A stretch of 36,163 bases of DNA from an uncultured Caulobacterales bacterium (lineage in GTDB: Bacteria; Pseudomonadota; Alphaproteobacteria; Caulobacterales; Caulobacteraceae). Positions within the stretch are counted from its first letter, which is position 1. Each line of letters begins with the position of its first letter. The position numbers were made by a program, and so were the translations under genes. The notes under the pieces are model-generated. The model made no database searches and was not told the origin of the DNA. It saw only the letters and a list, made by a program, of their open reading frames with translations. This document shows, in pieces, positions 8,153 through 16,437 of the stretch. The stretch covers positions 1-36,163 of the forward strand of contig CAIUZX010000061.1 in assembly GCA_903903715.1 (NCBI GenBank). Reading direction: 5' to 3'.

Positions 8153-8291
8153 GAATTTTCATAAATCAATATGAGCAATTTGTAACTCTACTTTTGAAAT
8201 GGAATTGTTAGAACGGTGACAGTTGATTTGAGGGGCATGAGCAACATCGCTGCTGCCCGAGTTAATAGGCCAACCTGAAAGGAAAATTGAG

Positions 8292-8672
8292 ATGTTTGTT
8301 TCGAATTCTGCCCCACTTCTGCTTGCGGCTACTGTATTGGTCGCCGGCGCGTTGGCCGGCACTCAGGCCAACGCGGCGGAGACCCGTTTGACGGACGTCG
8401 GTTTCATCAACGCCGCACGCTGTGCAGGTTTCGCCCAGGGCGCAGGTTACAACACCTCCGCCATCAACGACGTCGTCGGCCGTCAAGGCGCGGGTCGCGA
8501 GCATCTCGCGTGGATCATGGCCGATCAGGCCCGGGAACAAGCAACTGTTCAGGCGTCGCGCCCAGGCTATCGCCACGCAGCCGCTGTGCAGGCGCTGGAG
8601 GCTTGCGCGCCGCTGGTGTCAAAAGACATCGCATTGTCGCGGCCCGCACCATCTGACAGCGCCAGCCGTTGA
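8292..8672 (+). CDS. Small secreted protein of unknown function
   Basis: The 126-residue protein has a clear signal peptide (about 1-29, ending TQANAA). The mature part of about 97 residues is helical and has two cysteines, in AARCAGF and LEACAPL, that could form a periplasmic disulfide. No enzymatic motif is seen. AAAGGAAAA lies just upstream of the ATG. It has its own A+T-rich upstream region with repeats and is followed by a hairpin, so it is probably a single-gene unit. Its similarity to other short exported Caulobacterales proteins is only an impression. Confidence 0.75.
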   Translation: MFVSNSAPLLLAATVLVAGALAGTQANAAETRLTDVGFINAARCAGFAQGAGYNTSAINDVVGRQGAGREHLAWIMADQAREQATVQASRPGYRHAAAVQALEACAPLVSKDIALSRPAPSDSASR

Positions 8673-8700
8673 TTTCTGGAATGTCCAACCCAAATCATGC

Positions 8701-8727
8701 GCCCCGCGGTCTGACGACCTGCGGGGC
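8701..8727. terminator. Stem-loop between convergent genes
   Basis: An 11-bp stem with one bulged base (8701-8711 with 8716-8727) closes a TGAC loop. It lies between the convergent ends of the secreted-protein gene and yebC. No T run follows on either side, so intrinsic termination would be weak. Confidence 0.45.
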
Positions 8728-8741
8728 GGTGACATTTGGTC

Positions 8742-9488
8742 TCAGGACATGAACCGAGCGAGGTCCTCGTCGCTCATGTCGAAATTGCCGAAGACGTTTT
8801 GGACGTCGTCATCATCGTCCAGGGCGTTGATGAGCTTCATCAGGGTGCTGCATTCGTCTCCCGACACCGGGGTCAAAGTCTTGGGACGCCAGATGATCGA
8901 CGTCGACTTGGCCGCGCCAAGGGTTGATTCCAGAGCCTCGATCACGGCGCCGAGATCCTCAAAGGCGGTGAAGATGGTGTGACCATCCTCATCGCTTTCA
9001 GCATCTTCCGCTCCAGCCTCAATGGCCGCCTCCATGATCTGGTCGTCAGTTCCGGCGGATTTCGCGTAGATGATCTGACCCAAACGGTCGAACATGAACG
9101 CGACGGAACCGCTTTCGCCCATGTTTCCCCCATTTTTGGAGAATGTTGAGCGAACATTCGCGGCCGCGCGATTGCGATTATCGGTGAGGACTTCGACGAT
9201 CAGCCCCACGCCCCCCGGCCCGAAGCCTTCATAACGGATGTCCTCGTAGTTGTCGGCTTCTCCGCCCAAGGCCTTCTTGATCGCGCGATCTATGTTGTCC
9301 TTTGGCATGGACTCGGCCCGGGCGTTGGCGATGGCCAGACGCAGCCTTGCGTTTGATGTTGGGTCAGGAACGCCGTTCTTCGCTGCGATGGTGATGTCCC
9401 GCGAGAGCTTTGAGAAAAGCTTCGAGCGCTTCTTGTCCTGCGCGCCCTTGCGGAACTGGATGTTCTTGAATTTGGAATGGCCGGCCAT
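8742..9488 (-). CDS. yebC: YebC/PmpR family protein
   Basis: At 248 residues it has the usual family length. It opens with MAGHSKFKNIQ (Trp is commoner than Phe at position 7), continues with RLAIANARAESMPKDNIDRAIKK and the acidic YEGFGPGGVGLIVE segment, and has the GNMGESGSVAFMF motif and an acidic C-terminus. Family members bind DNA as regulators, and recent work links some to translation of difficult peptide sequences at the ribosome. In many proteobacteria yebC precedes ruvC; here it lies almost 8 kb from ruvC on the opposite strand. It converges with the small secreted-protein gene and is divergent from M20 peptidase copy 2. Confidence 0.95.
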   Translation of the reverse strand: MAGHSKFKNIQFRKGAQDKKRSKLFSKLSRDITIAAKNGVPDPTSNARLRLAIANARAESMPKDNIDRAIKKALGGEADNYEDIRYEGFGPGGVGLIVEVLTDNRNRAAANVRSTFSKNGGNMGESGSVAFMFDRLGQIIYAKSAGTDDQIMEAAIEAGAEDAESDEDGHTIFTAFEDLGAVIEALESTLGAAKSTSIIWRPKTLTPVSGDECSTLMKLINALDDDDDVQNVFGNFDMSDEDLARFMS

Positions 9489-9643
9489 GTTCGGTCGTCT
9501 GGTCTTCTTGGATTGGGATTCGGAGCACGGCGCTCCAATTTGGCGGCGGTTCTACGCCCTCTCGCGCCATCTTGTCCACGAGGTCGCAGTTTACCTGATC
9601 GGCAGGACGCGTCATCGTGAAGCTCGACCTTGAGGAACCCACG

Positions 9644-11056
9644 ATGTTTTCACGATCCGCTCTGGCCGCCATCTTGGCGGTTTTCGCACCCGTTTCCCCA
9701 GCGCTGGCGGGCACGTTGACTCCCCCGCCAGCGGATCAGGCGCTCGGGCGGGCTTTGCTGAAGGAGCTGATCGAACTCAACACTCAGCAAGACCACGGCA
9801 CCACGGCGGCTGCGAACGCAGTTGCGGCCCGACTGCGCGCGGCGGGTTTTGTGGGACAGGATATTACCGTGATCGCGCCGCCCGATCACCCGACCAAGGG
9901 CAATGTCGTGGTCAGGCTGCACGGAAGTGGGAAGGCGAAACCGATTCTCTACATCTGCCATCTGGATGTGGTGAACGCCCGCCGGGAGGATTGGACGTTT
10001 GACCCCTTCGTGCTGACGGAAAAGGACGGCTGGTTCTACGGTCGCGGGACGGTCGACATGAAGTCGCAGGATGCGGCGACCCTCGAAAGTCTCATTCGTC
10101 TCAAACGCGAGGGTTTCAAGCCCAAGGGCGACATCATCGTCGCCTTCACAGCGGATGAAGAGGGGAGCGGCGACGCAAACGGAGTCGACTGGCTGGTCAA
10201 GACGCACCGCTCTCTCGTCGATGCTGGGCTCGTCATCAACCCCGACGGCGGTGAGGCCGGAGTGAAGCACGGTCGAAAACTCTATCTTGGAGTCCAGACC
10301 AGTGAAAAGGTCTATGTGACCTACCGGGTCGAGATCACCGACAAGGGGGGGCACTCGTCCCGCCCGACCGCAGCCAATCCGATCTTTCATCTGTCCCGCG
10401 CTTTAGGGCGGCTTGGTGACTACGCGTTCCCGGCGCATGTCACGGAAACAGTCAAGCTCTACTTTGCCGGTCGATCGAAACTCGAGACCGGACAGGTCGC
10501 CGCGGACATGCTGGCGATGAGCCGACCGGAACCTCCCGCGGAGGTGGTCGCCAGACTGTCCAGTGTGGTCGAGACCAACATCCTGTTCCGAACCACTTGC
10601 ACCGCGACGGAGATTTCCGGGGGCCATGCGGAAAGTGCGCTGCCACAGCGCGCGCAGGCGACCATTCAGTGCCGCGTCCTGCCGGGCGAGCCTCTCGACC
10701 AGGTGAAGGCGACGCTTCTCAAGGTGTTGAACGACCCAGCGATCACTTTGACCGACCTCTATCCCGGAGACGCCAGCCCGGAATCGCCGCCTTCGCCGAA
10801 ACTCTTGAAGACGATTGCGTCGGTGAAGGCCGGGATGTGGCCTGACGCCATCCTTTTGCCGATCATGTCCCCAGGTGCGACGGACAGCGCCTTTACCCGT
10901 CTTGGAGGCATGCCGAGCTATGGCGTCGACGCCATCTGGGACGACCTCGACGATGGTCGCGCCCATGGCCGGGATGAACGGATTGGGGTGGAGGTGTTCG
11001 ACCAGGAGGTCGAGTTCACCTATCGGCTGATGAAGGCGCTGGCGTCGGGCGGCTGA
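9644..11056 (+). CDS. Secreted M20 family metallopeptidase (copy 2)
   Basis: The 470-residue protein is a paralogue of the peptidase at 3865-5277 and has the same length. A signal peptide ends near residue 22 (SPALAG). Metal and catalytic residues are in HLDVV (His106, Asp108), GRGTVDMK (Asp138), DEEGSG (Glu172, Glu173) and His441. The KGGHSSRP motif of the lid domain is present. GAGGAA six bases before ATG 9644 decides the start; an upstream GTG at 9617 gives a leader that spoils the signal peptide. Copy 2 keeps the more typical GRGTxDMK form where copy 1 has ARGVSDDK, so substrate preference may differ. It converges with trmL. Confidence 0.93.
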   Translation: MFSRSALAAILAVFAPVSPALAGTLTPPPADQALGRALLKELIELNTQQDHGTTAAANAVAARLRAAGFVGQDITVIAPPDHPTKGNVVVRLHGSGKAKPILYICHLDVVNARREDWTFDPFVLTEKDGWFYGRGTVDMKSQDAATLESLIRLKREGFKPKGDIIVAFTADEEGSGDANGVDWLVKTHRSLVDAGLVINPDGGEAGVKHGRKLYLGVQTSEKVYVTYRVEITDKGGHSSRPTAANPIFHLSRALGRLGDYAFPAHVTETVKLYFAGRSKLETGQVAADMLAMSRPEPPAEVVARLSSVVETNILFRTTCTATEISGGHAESALPQRAQATIQCRVLPGEPLDQVKATLLKVLNDPAITLTDLYPGDASPESPPSPKLLKTIASVKAGMWPDAILLPIMSPGATDSAFTRLGGMPSYGVDAIWDDLDDGRAHGRDERIGVEVFDQEVEFTYRLMKALASGG

Positions 11057-11076
11057 CCAGCCGAGCTCAGGCCCGA

Positions 11077-11529
11077 CTAGAGCCGTCCGGTCGAGGTCAA
11101 GGCCGCATAGAGAGCGACGCCGGCGGATACGGAAAGATTTAAAGATCGGGTCCCGGGGCGAATGGGAATGCAGACCGCCGCATCTGCGCGGTCGTGGACC
11201 TCCGGTGGGGCGCCGGCGCTCTCCCGCCCGAAGAGAAGCGTGTCGTCCGGTTCGAAGCGGAATTGATCGATCCGGGTGGCGCCCTTGGTGGAAAAGAGCA
11301 CTAGCCGGCCCGCGGATCGTTCCGGCGCCTTGAGGAAAAGGCGCCAGCTGTCGTGGCGCCTGATGTCGGCCTGGGGGCCGTAATCCAGCGCAGCGCGCTT
11401 GAGCGATCTGTCCGAAACAGGGAAGGCGCAGGGCTCGATCACGTCGAGTGGAGCCCCAAAACACGCCGATAGTCGGATCGCCGCGCCGAGGTTTTGTGGA
11501 ATGTCGGGTTGAAAAAGGGCCAGCCGCAT
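11077..11529 (-). CDS. trmL: tRNA (cytidine/uridine-34 2'-O)-methyltransferase
   Basis: This 150-residue SPOUT methyltransferase begins MRLALFQPDIPQNLGAAIRL and has the knot motifs LLFGRESAGAP and IPIRPGTRSLNLSVSAG. TrmL methylates the wobble-base ribose of certain leucine tRNAs using S-adenosylmethionine. ATG at 11529 is preferred because GGGAG lies eight bases upstream; the GTG and ATG at 11547 and 11544 add a poorly conserved leader. It is divergent from petABC and convergent with M20 copy 2. Confidence 0.93.
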   Translation of the reverse strand: MRLALFQPDIPQNLGAAIRLSACFGAPLDVIEPCAFPVSDRSLKRAALDYGPQADIRRHDSWRLFLKAPERSAGRLVLFSTKGATRIDQFRFEPDDTLLFGRESAGAPPEVHDRADAAVCIPIRPGTRSLNLSVSAGVALYAALTSTGRL

Positions 11530-11726
11530 TCTAATCGCTCCCATCACAGCGTTGAGTCCGTGAGAATTCGACCCAACGGCGCTCTTGCGACGACGGGCCC
11601 TACGGGCTTAAAGACACGCTGGCCTGAAGCCCGCACCGTTCTTGAGACGGCGCAAGGTGGTTTCGGGGTGTATCACTAGGTTCCGCCCGTCCGCGAGGGG
11701 GCGGAAGCCAGACGAGGGGCGACGAC

Positions 11727-12263
11727 GTGGCTGAGACTGCTCACGAAACCCATGGGGAAGAACCCCATCGCCGGGACTTCATCCACATCGCCGCCATGGC
11801 GACGGGTGCGGTCGGCGTGGCGGCGACTGTCTGGCCGTTCATCGACCAGATGAACCCGTCCGGCGACACGCTGGCGCTTGCGTCCATCGAACAGGACATC
11901 AGCAAGGTGACTCCGGGTCAGCAGCTTGTGGTCTTGTGGCGCGGCAAGCCCGTTTTCGTCCGCCACCGGACGCCCGCGGAAATCGCCGCCGCGGTGAAAG
12001 ATGACCACGCCGACATGCGCGACCCAGCGACCGACGCATCGCGCACGAAGCCCGGCAAGCAGGAATGGCTGATTCTGATCGGCGTCTGTACGCATCTTGG
12101 ATGCGTACCTAGCTTTGGAACCGGCGATTACGGCGGCTGGTTCTGCCCTTGTCACGGATCGGTCTACGACACGGCGGGCCGTATTCGTAAGGGGCCGGCC
12201 CCGAAGAACCTCGAACTGCCAGATTACGAATTCACCGGACCCACCAAGGTCAAGATCGGCTAA
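11727..12263 (+). CDS. petA: Ubiquinol-cytochrome c reductase Rieske iron-sulfur subunit
   Basis: The 178-residue protein has a twin-arginine-like start (HRRDFIHIA) leading into a single membrane helix (about 19-38), then the Rieske domain with CTHLGC (Cys121, His123, Cys126) and CPCHGS (Cys140, Cys142, His143). It transfers electrons from ubiquinol to cytochrome c1 on the periplasmic side of complex III. The start is GTG at 11727, preceded by GAGGGG. First gene of petABC, 14 bp before petB. Confidence 0.97.
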   Translation: MAETAHETHGEEPHRRDFIHIAAMATGAVGVAATVWPFIDQMNPSGDTLALASIEQDISKVTPGQQLVVLWRGKPVFVRHRTPAEIAAAVKDDHADMRDPATDASRTKPGKQEWLILIGVCTHLGCVPSFGTGDYGGWFCPCHGSVYDTAGRIRKGPAPKNLELPDYEFTGPTKVKIG

Positions 12264-12277
12264 GGCGCGAACGACCC

Positions 12278-13612
12278 ATGAGCGGACATTCGACTTACGA
12301 ACCCAAGACATCGTTCGAGCGCTGGCTCGACGTCCGTCTTCCCATCCTGCGTATGGCGCATGACACCGCCATCGATTTCCCGACGCCGAAGAACCTGAAT
12401 TACTGGTGGACCTTTGGTGGCATCCTCGCGGTATGTCTGGTCATCCAGATCGTGACTGGACTGGTCCTGGCGATGCACTACGTCGCCAACGCCGGCCTCG
12501 CCTTCAACAGCGTCGAGCACATCATGCGCGACGTGAACCATGGATGGATGATCCGCTATATCCACGCCAACGGCGCCTCGATGTTCTTCCTGGCGGTCTA
12601 TGTCCACATTGCTCGCGGGCTCTATTATGGCTCCTACAAGGCGCCGCGCGAAATCCTGTGGCTCCTCGGATGCGTCATCTACCTTCTGATGATGGCGACG
12701 GCTTTCATGGGCTATGTGTTGCCCTGGGGGCAGATGAGCTATTACGGCGCTGTTGTGATCACCAACCTGTTCTCCGCCTTCGATCGTCTGATCCCGGGCG
12801 TCGGAACGGCGATCACAACCTGGCTGTGGGGCGGCTTCGCGGTCGACAACGCCACGCTCAACCGCTTCTTCTCGTTGCACTATCTGTTGCCGTTCATGAT
12901 CGCGGGCGTCGTTGGCCTGCACATCTGGGCCCTGCATGTGCCCGGGAACAACAACCCGACCGGCGTCGACGTTAAGTCGAAGGAAGACACGGTGCCCTTC
13001 CATCCGTACTACACGGTGAAGGACGCCTTTGCGATCCTGGTGTTCCTGCTGCTGTTCTCCTGGTTCGTGTTCTTCGCGCCGGAAGCTCTGGGTCACGCAG
13101 ACAACCAGGTGCCAGCGAACCCGCTCGTCACGCCGATTCACATCGTGCCGGAGTGGTACTTCCTGCCGTTCTACGCGATCCTGCGAGCGGTGCCGGACAA
13201 GCTCATCGGCGTGCTGTTGATGTTCTCCGCCATCGCCATGCTGTTCCTGTTGCCGTGGCTCGACACCTCCAAGGTGCGCTCAATGCGCTACCGCCCGATG
13301 GCCCGCTGGTTTTTCCTGATCTTCATCGCGGCGACCCTTGGCCTCGGCTGGTGCGGCGGCAAGCTCCCGGACGATGTGGTTATCGCGGTCGGGCAGGACG
13401 CAGTGTCCGGGGAGCCGACCGGCTTCACGGTGGTGATGTTGTCTCGGGTTCTGGCGACCTACTACTTCGCCTATTTCCTCCTGGTGCTGCCTCTGCTCGG
13501 TCTGTTCGAGAAGACCCTGGCGGTTCCGGATACGATCTCGACTCCCGTGCTGCCCAAGGGCGGCGCCTCCATGCCGACCGGCGCGACCGCGTCGCCTGAG
13601 AAGAAGGGTTGA
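12278..13612 (+). CDS. petB: Ubiquinol-cytochrome c reductase cytochrome b
   Basis: The 444-residue integral membrane subunit has the b-type heme helices, the QMSYYGAVVITNLFSA segment of the quinol site and the diagnostic PEWYF motif near residue 290. It carries the two b hemes and the quinol-oxidising and quinone-reducing sites of complex III. It is not fused to cytochrome c1, unlike the fused gene known in Bradyrhizobium. The stop codon lies five bases before the petC ATG. Confidence 0.98.
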   Translation: MSGHSTYEPKTSFERWLDVRLPILRMAHDTAIDFPTPKNLNYWWTFGGILAVCLVIQIVTGLVLAMHYVANAGLAFNSVEHIMRDVNHGWMIRYIHANGASMFFLAVYVHIARGLYYGSYKAPREILWLLGCVIYLLMMATAFMGYVLPWGQMSYYGAVVITNLFSAFDRLIPGVGTAITTWLWGGFAVDNATLNRFFSLHYLLPFMIAGVVGLHIWALHVPGNNNPTGVDVKSKEDTVPFHPYYTVKDAFAILVFLLLFSWFVFFAPEALGHADNQVPANPLVTPIHIVPEWYFLPFYAILRAVPDKLIGVLLMFSAIAMLFLLPWLDTSKVRSMRYRPMARWFFLIFIAATLGLGWCGGKLPDDVVIAVGQDAVSGEPTGFTVVMLSRVLATYYFAYFLLVLPLLGLFEKTLAVPDTISTPVLPKGGASMPTGATASPEKKG

Positions 13613-13617
13613 TCCCC

Positions 13618-14514
13618 ATGACTGATCTTTCAATGGGGTTCCGAACCGCATTCAGCCGTGTTCGGGTCAGCATGCTGGCGGTTCTTGCGGTCGCTCTCTT
13701 CGGGGTCGCCGCACAGCCGGCCTTGGCCAAGACGACGGCGCGGGAAGCGGAAGGCGTGTCGTTCAGCTTTGAGGGTCCGTTCGGCGTCTTCGATCAGGCC
13801 GAACTGCAACGCGGCTACAAGGTCTACGCGGAAGTCTGCTCGGCCTGTCACTCGATGAAGCTGTTGTCCTACCGCGATCTGGCGCAGGCAGGCGGGCCGT
13901 TCTACGACCCGAAGCACCCCAATCTTCCGCCGGCTCAAAGCCCGTACGCCAAGGCGATCGCCGCTCAGTACAAGGTGTCGGATATTGATCACGATACGGG
14001 CGATGTGATCGAAAGAACGGCCACGCCCGCTGACCATTTCCGCGCGCCGTTCCCGAATGAGTACGCGGCTCGCGCCGCGAACGGCGGGGCGCTCCCACCC
14101 GATTTGTCCGTCATCGCGCGGGCGCGTGAAGGTGGCCCGGCCTACATTTACAAGCTGCTTCTGGGCTATGAAGAGCCGCCGAAGGGCATGACGGTTCCGG
14201 ACGGCAAGTACTACAACCCCTACATGCCCGGCGACATGGGATCCTTCTGGTCCGGCCCGAAGGACAAGGTCCCTGAAGGCGGCTTCATCTCGATGGCCAA
14301 GCAGCTGACGCCGGATCGCGTGCAGTTTGACGACAAGACGCCGTCGACCGCCGAGAACGAAGCCCACGCTGTCGCCACCTTCCTGGCCTGGGCTGCGGAT
14401 CCTCACATGGTCGAGCGTAAGCAAACCGGTCTTGCCGTGATGCTCTTCCTCCTTGTGTTCACAGGTCTCACCTATCTGTCCTATCGGCAGATCTGGAGAA
14501 ACGTGGCGCACTGA
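13618..14514 (+). CDS. petC: Ubiquinol-cytochrome c reductase cytochrome c1
   Basis: The 298-residue exported protein has an N-terminal signal sequence (about 10-35), a heme-attachment CSACH near residue 73 and a C-terminal membrane anchor (VMLFLLVFTGLTYLSY). It accepts electrons from the Rieske protein and passes them to soluble or membrane cytochrome c. ATG at 13618 has AAGAAGGG nine bases upstream; the TTG at 13609 overlaps petB and is less likely. A strong terminator follows, closing the petABC operon. Confidence 0.97.
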   Translation: MTDLSMGFRTAFSRVRVSMLAVLAVALFGVAAQPALAKTTAREAEGVSFSFEGPFGVFDQAELQRGYKVYAEVCSACHSMKLLSYRDLAQAGGPFYDPKHPNLPPAQSPYAKAIAAQYKVSDIDHDTGDVIERTATPADHFRAPFPNEYAARAANGGALPPDLSVIARAREGGPAYIYKLLLGYEEPPKGMTVPDGKYYNPYMPGDMGSFWSGPKDKVPEGGFISMAKQLTPDRVQFDDKTPSTAENEAHAVATFLAWAADPHMVERKQTGLAVMLFLLVFTGLTYLSYRQIWRNVAH

Positions 14515-14546
14515 CGCCGGACGTTCGCGTCCCGTGCTGGAAACAG

Positions 14547-14582
14547 GCCCCCGTCGGATGACCTCCGCGGGGGCTTTTTTTT
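14547..14582 (+). terminator. Rho-independent terminator of petABC
   Basis: GCCCCCG (14547-14553) pairs with CGGGGGC (14568-14574), extended inward by CGG/CCG past a bulged T, and is followed by eight T (14575-14582). It lies 32 bp after the petC stop. Confidence 0.93.
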
Positions 14583-14647
14583 CGACGCTCACATTGCGTT
14601 TACCCTGTTCAACTTATGGCTAACGCTCCTTTTCGGAGCGCGTGGCG

Positions 14648-15739
14648 ATGACGTCCAAGGCGATGTCGGCTGGTCTGATCCTGGCCGCACTTCTCACTCT
14701 CACTCCCGCGATCGCGCCGGCCGAGCCTCCGCCGCCGGGAAAGTCCGTCGGCGTGGAAAGTTTCGGGGACAAGTCCGAAGCGTCAACCTCGTCGAAGGAA
14801 GGCGCCACCGTCGCTTCGCCTGTCGAAGGGGCGTCCGACACAATGGGGGCGCCCGCTCCCAAGCCCAAGCCGAAACGCCGCAGAAAGCCGAAGCCCAAGC
14901 CAAAGCCGCCCATGGCCGCGTCGGCCGCAATCCCGACAGTTGGGGAGCTGACATCTCTTCCGATAACATCCTACACGGACTGGAAGAGCCTCGACGCCGA
15001 GAACACGCTGGTGTTCGAAACGTCCAAGGGCCCAATTGTGGTCGAGTTGCGCCCGGAATTCGCGCCCGCCGCGGTCGCTCAGATCAAGAAGCTGGTCCGT
15101 CGCAACATCTATGACGGCCTCCTGTTCCACCGGGTGATTGATGGCTTTGTTGCGCAGACCGGCAATCCCAACAATCGTGACGGCGGCAAGAGCGATGAGC
15201 CGAATCTTGCGCCTGAATTCACCTTCCGTATGGGCGCCGACACGCCGCACGCGGTCGTCGCAAGACCTGTGGGGGGACAGCTTGGCCTGATCGGATCGTC
15301 ACCCTACGAATCAGTGGACGAGGCGAGGATGGCCATGTCTCCTGACCACCGTGTCAGCGCCTGGGGCGCGTTTTGCGCCGGCGTTGTTGGAATGGGACGC
15401 GATCAGGCCCCGGACAGCGCCAATAGCGAAATCTTCTTCATGCGCGACCCCGCCCGAAGACTCGATCGGGACTATGCGGTGATCGGAAGGGTGATCCAGG
15501 GTCTTGAAGCCGTTCGAAGCATGACGGTGGGCGAGCCGCCGGTGCACCCGGACAAAATTCTGCGCGCCGCCGTCATGGCCGATCTGCCGGACGCTGAAAG
15601 GCCTAAACTCAAGATCCTCAACACAATGGGTTCCGATTTCCGCAAGCTCGTCGATCATGCCAGAGCTGTTCGAGGCGCCGACTTCTCGATCTGCGACATC
15701 GAGACGCCGGTAAAGCCGGACTTTGGCGGGCCGCACTGA
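14648..15739 (+). CDS. Exported cyclophilin-type peptidyl-prolyl isomerase
   Basis: The 363-residue protein has a signal peptide (about 1-25), a low-complexity region with a Pro/Lys/Arg tract (about 70-90) and then a cyclophilin domain from about residue 115. Domain motifs are FETSKGPIVVEL, YDGLLFHRVIDGFVAQTGNP (catalytic Arg in FHRV) and a late YAVIGRVIQGLE. Cyclophilins speed proline isomerisation during folding, here probably in the periplasm. The domain is longer than minimal cyclophilins, with an insert around ESVDEARMAMSPDHR. ATG at 14648 has GGAG nine bases upstream; GTG at 14642 would be too close to it. It is separated from petC by a terminator. Confidence 0.9.
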   Translation: MTSKAMSAGLILAALLTLTPAIAPAEPPPPGKSVGVESFGDKSEASTSSKEGATVASPVEGASDTMGAPAPKPKPKRRRKPKPKPKPPMAASAAIPTVGELTSLPITSYTDWKSLDAENTLVFETSKGPIVVELRPEFAPAAVAQIKKLVRRNIYDGLLFHRVIDGFVAQTGNPNNRDGGKSDEPNLAPEFTFRMGADTPHAVVARPVGGQLGLIGSSPYESVDEARMAMSPDHRVSAWGAFCAGVVGMGRDQAPDSANSEIFFMRDPARRLDRDYAVIGRVIQGLEAVRSMTVGEPPVHPDKILRAAVMADLPDAERPKLKILNTMGSDFRKLVDHARAVRGADFSICDIETPVKPDFGGPH

Positions 15740-15750
15740 AGCCTGAAAGA

Positions 15751-16437
15751 TCAGTCGCCGCCGTCTCCGGCCAAGCCCGCATTCCGATGAAACAATTGAA
15801 GTGTCCGCAATCGCGCCAAACGCGCCGCATCTTCCACAAAGTCCTTGCGCCGGTCCGATGCGAAGCCGTGGCCCGCGTCATACTCATGGACGCTAAGATC
15901 CGGGTAGCGTTCCCGGATCTTAGCCACGGTTTCAGGGGGAATGGTGGGATCTGAACGGCCGAAGTGCAGAATGATAGGACATTTCGGCGGCTCGCTGATC
16001 AGTTCGGGAATGCGGCGCCCATAGTACGAGGACACAGCGGAAACGCCCGGGACACGCGCTGCTGCGAGCCACGCCGCCGTCCCCCCCCAGCAGTAGCCAA
16101 CAACGAATACCGGCCCCGTCAGCGCCGCGACGCAGGCGCGCAGATCGCTCTCCACCTCAGACCAAGGCGTCGCTTCCGACAAGCTGCGGCCCCTTGCGAT
16201 CCCATCCTCGTCATAGCCCGCCTGAAATCTCGGCGCTCTGCGATCGTAGAGGGACGGGGCCAACACCTCGTACCCATCGTGAGCAAAAGTGCGAGCCAGA
16301 TCCTGGATGTGGTCGGTCACGCCGAAGATTTCCTGGACCAGGACCAATCCGCCCCGCCGAGCCTCTTTCGGCTGGAAATGTGCAGCCTCGAAGACGAAGC
16401 CGTCTGCGGAACTGGTCAGCCTGAGCGGAGCGACCAT
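15751..16437 (-). CDS. Dienelactone hydrolase family protein (copy 2)
   Basis: This 228-residue alpha/beta hydrolase has a cysteine nucleophile: GYCWGG (Cys116), GRSDP (Asp163) and AGHGF (His190), with the family's QEIFG motif (Glu36) near the N-terminus. Dienelactone hydrolases open lactones in chloroaromatic degradation, but many chromosomal members have unknown substrates, and no aromatic pathway genes are nearby. Its ATG (16437-16435) overlaps the stop codon of the upstream homologue as TGATG, so the two are translationally coupled. It converges with the cyclophilin gene. Confidence 0.9.
   Translation of the reverse strand: MVAPLRLTSSADGFVFEAAHFQPKEARRGGLVLVQEIFGVTDHIQDLARTFAHDGYEVLAPSLYDRRAPRFQAGYDEDGIARGRSLSEATPWSEVESDLRACVAALTGPVFVVGYCWGGTAAWLAAARVPGVSAVSSYYGRRIPELISEPPKCPIILHFGRSDPTIPPETVAKIRERYPDLSVHEYDAGHGFASDRRKDFVEDAARLARLRTLQLFHRNAGLAGDGGD

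Noticed and set aside
10403..11464. Antisense frame of 353 codons across M20 copy 2 and trmL
   Set aside because: Runs through two recognised genes and has no family features.
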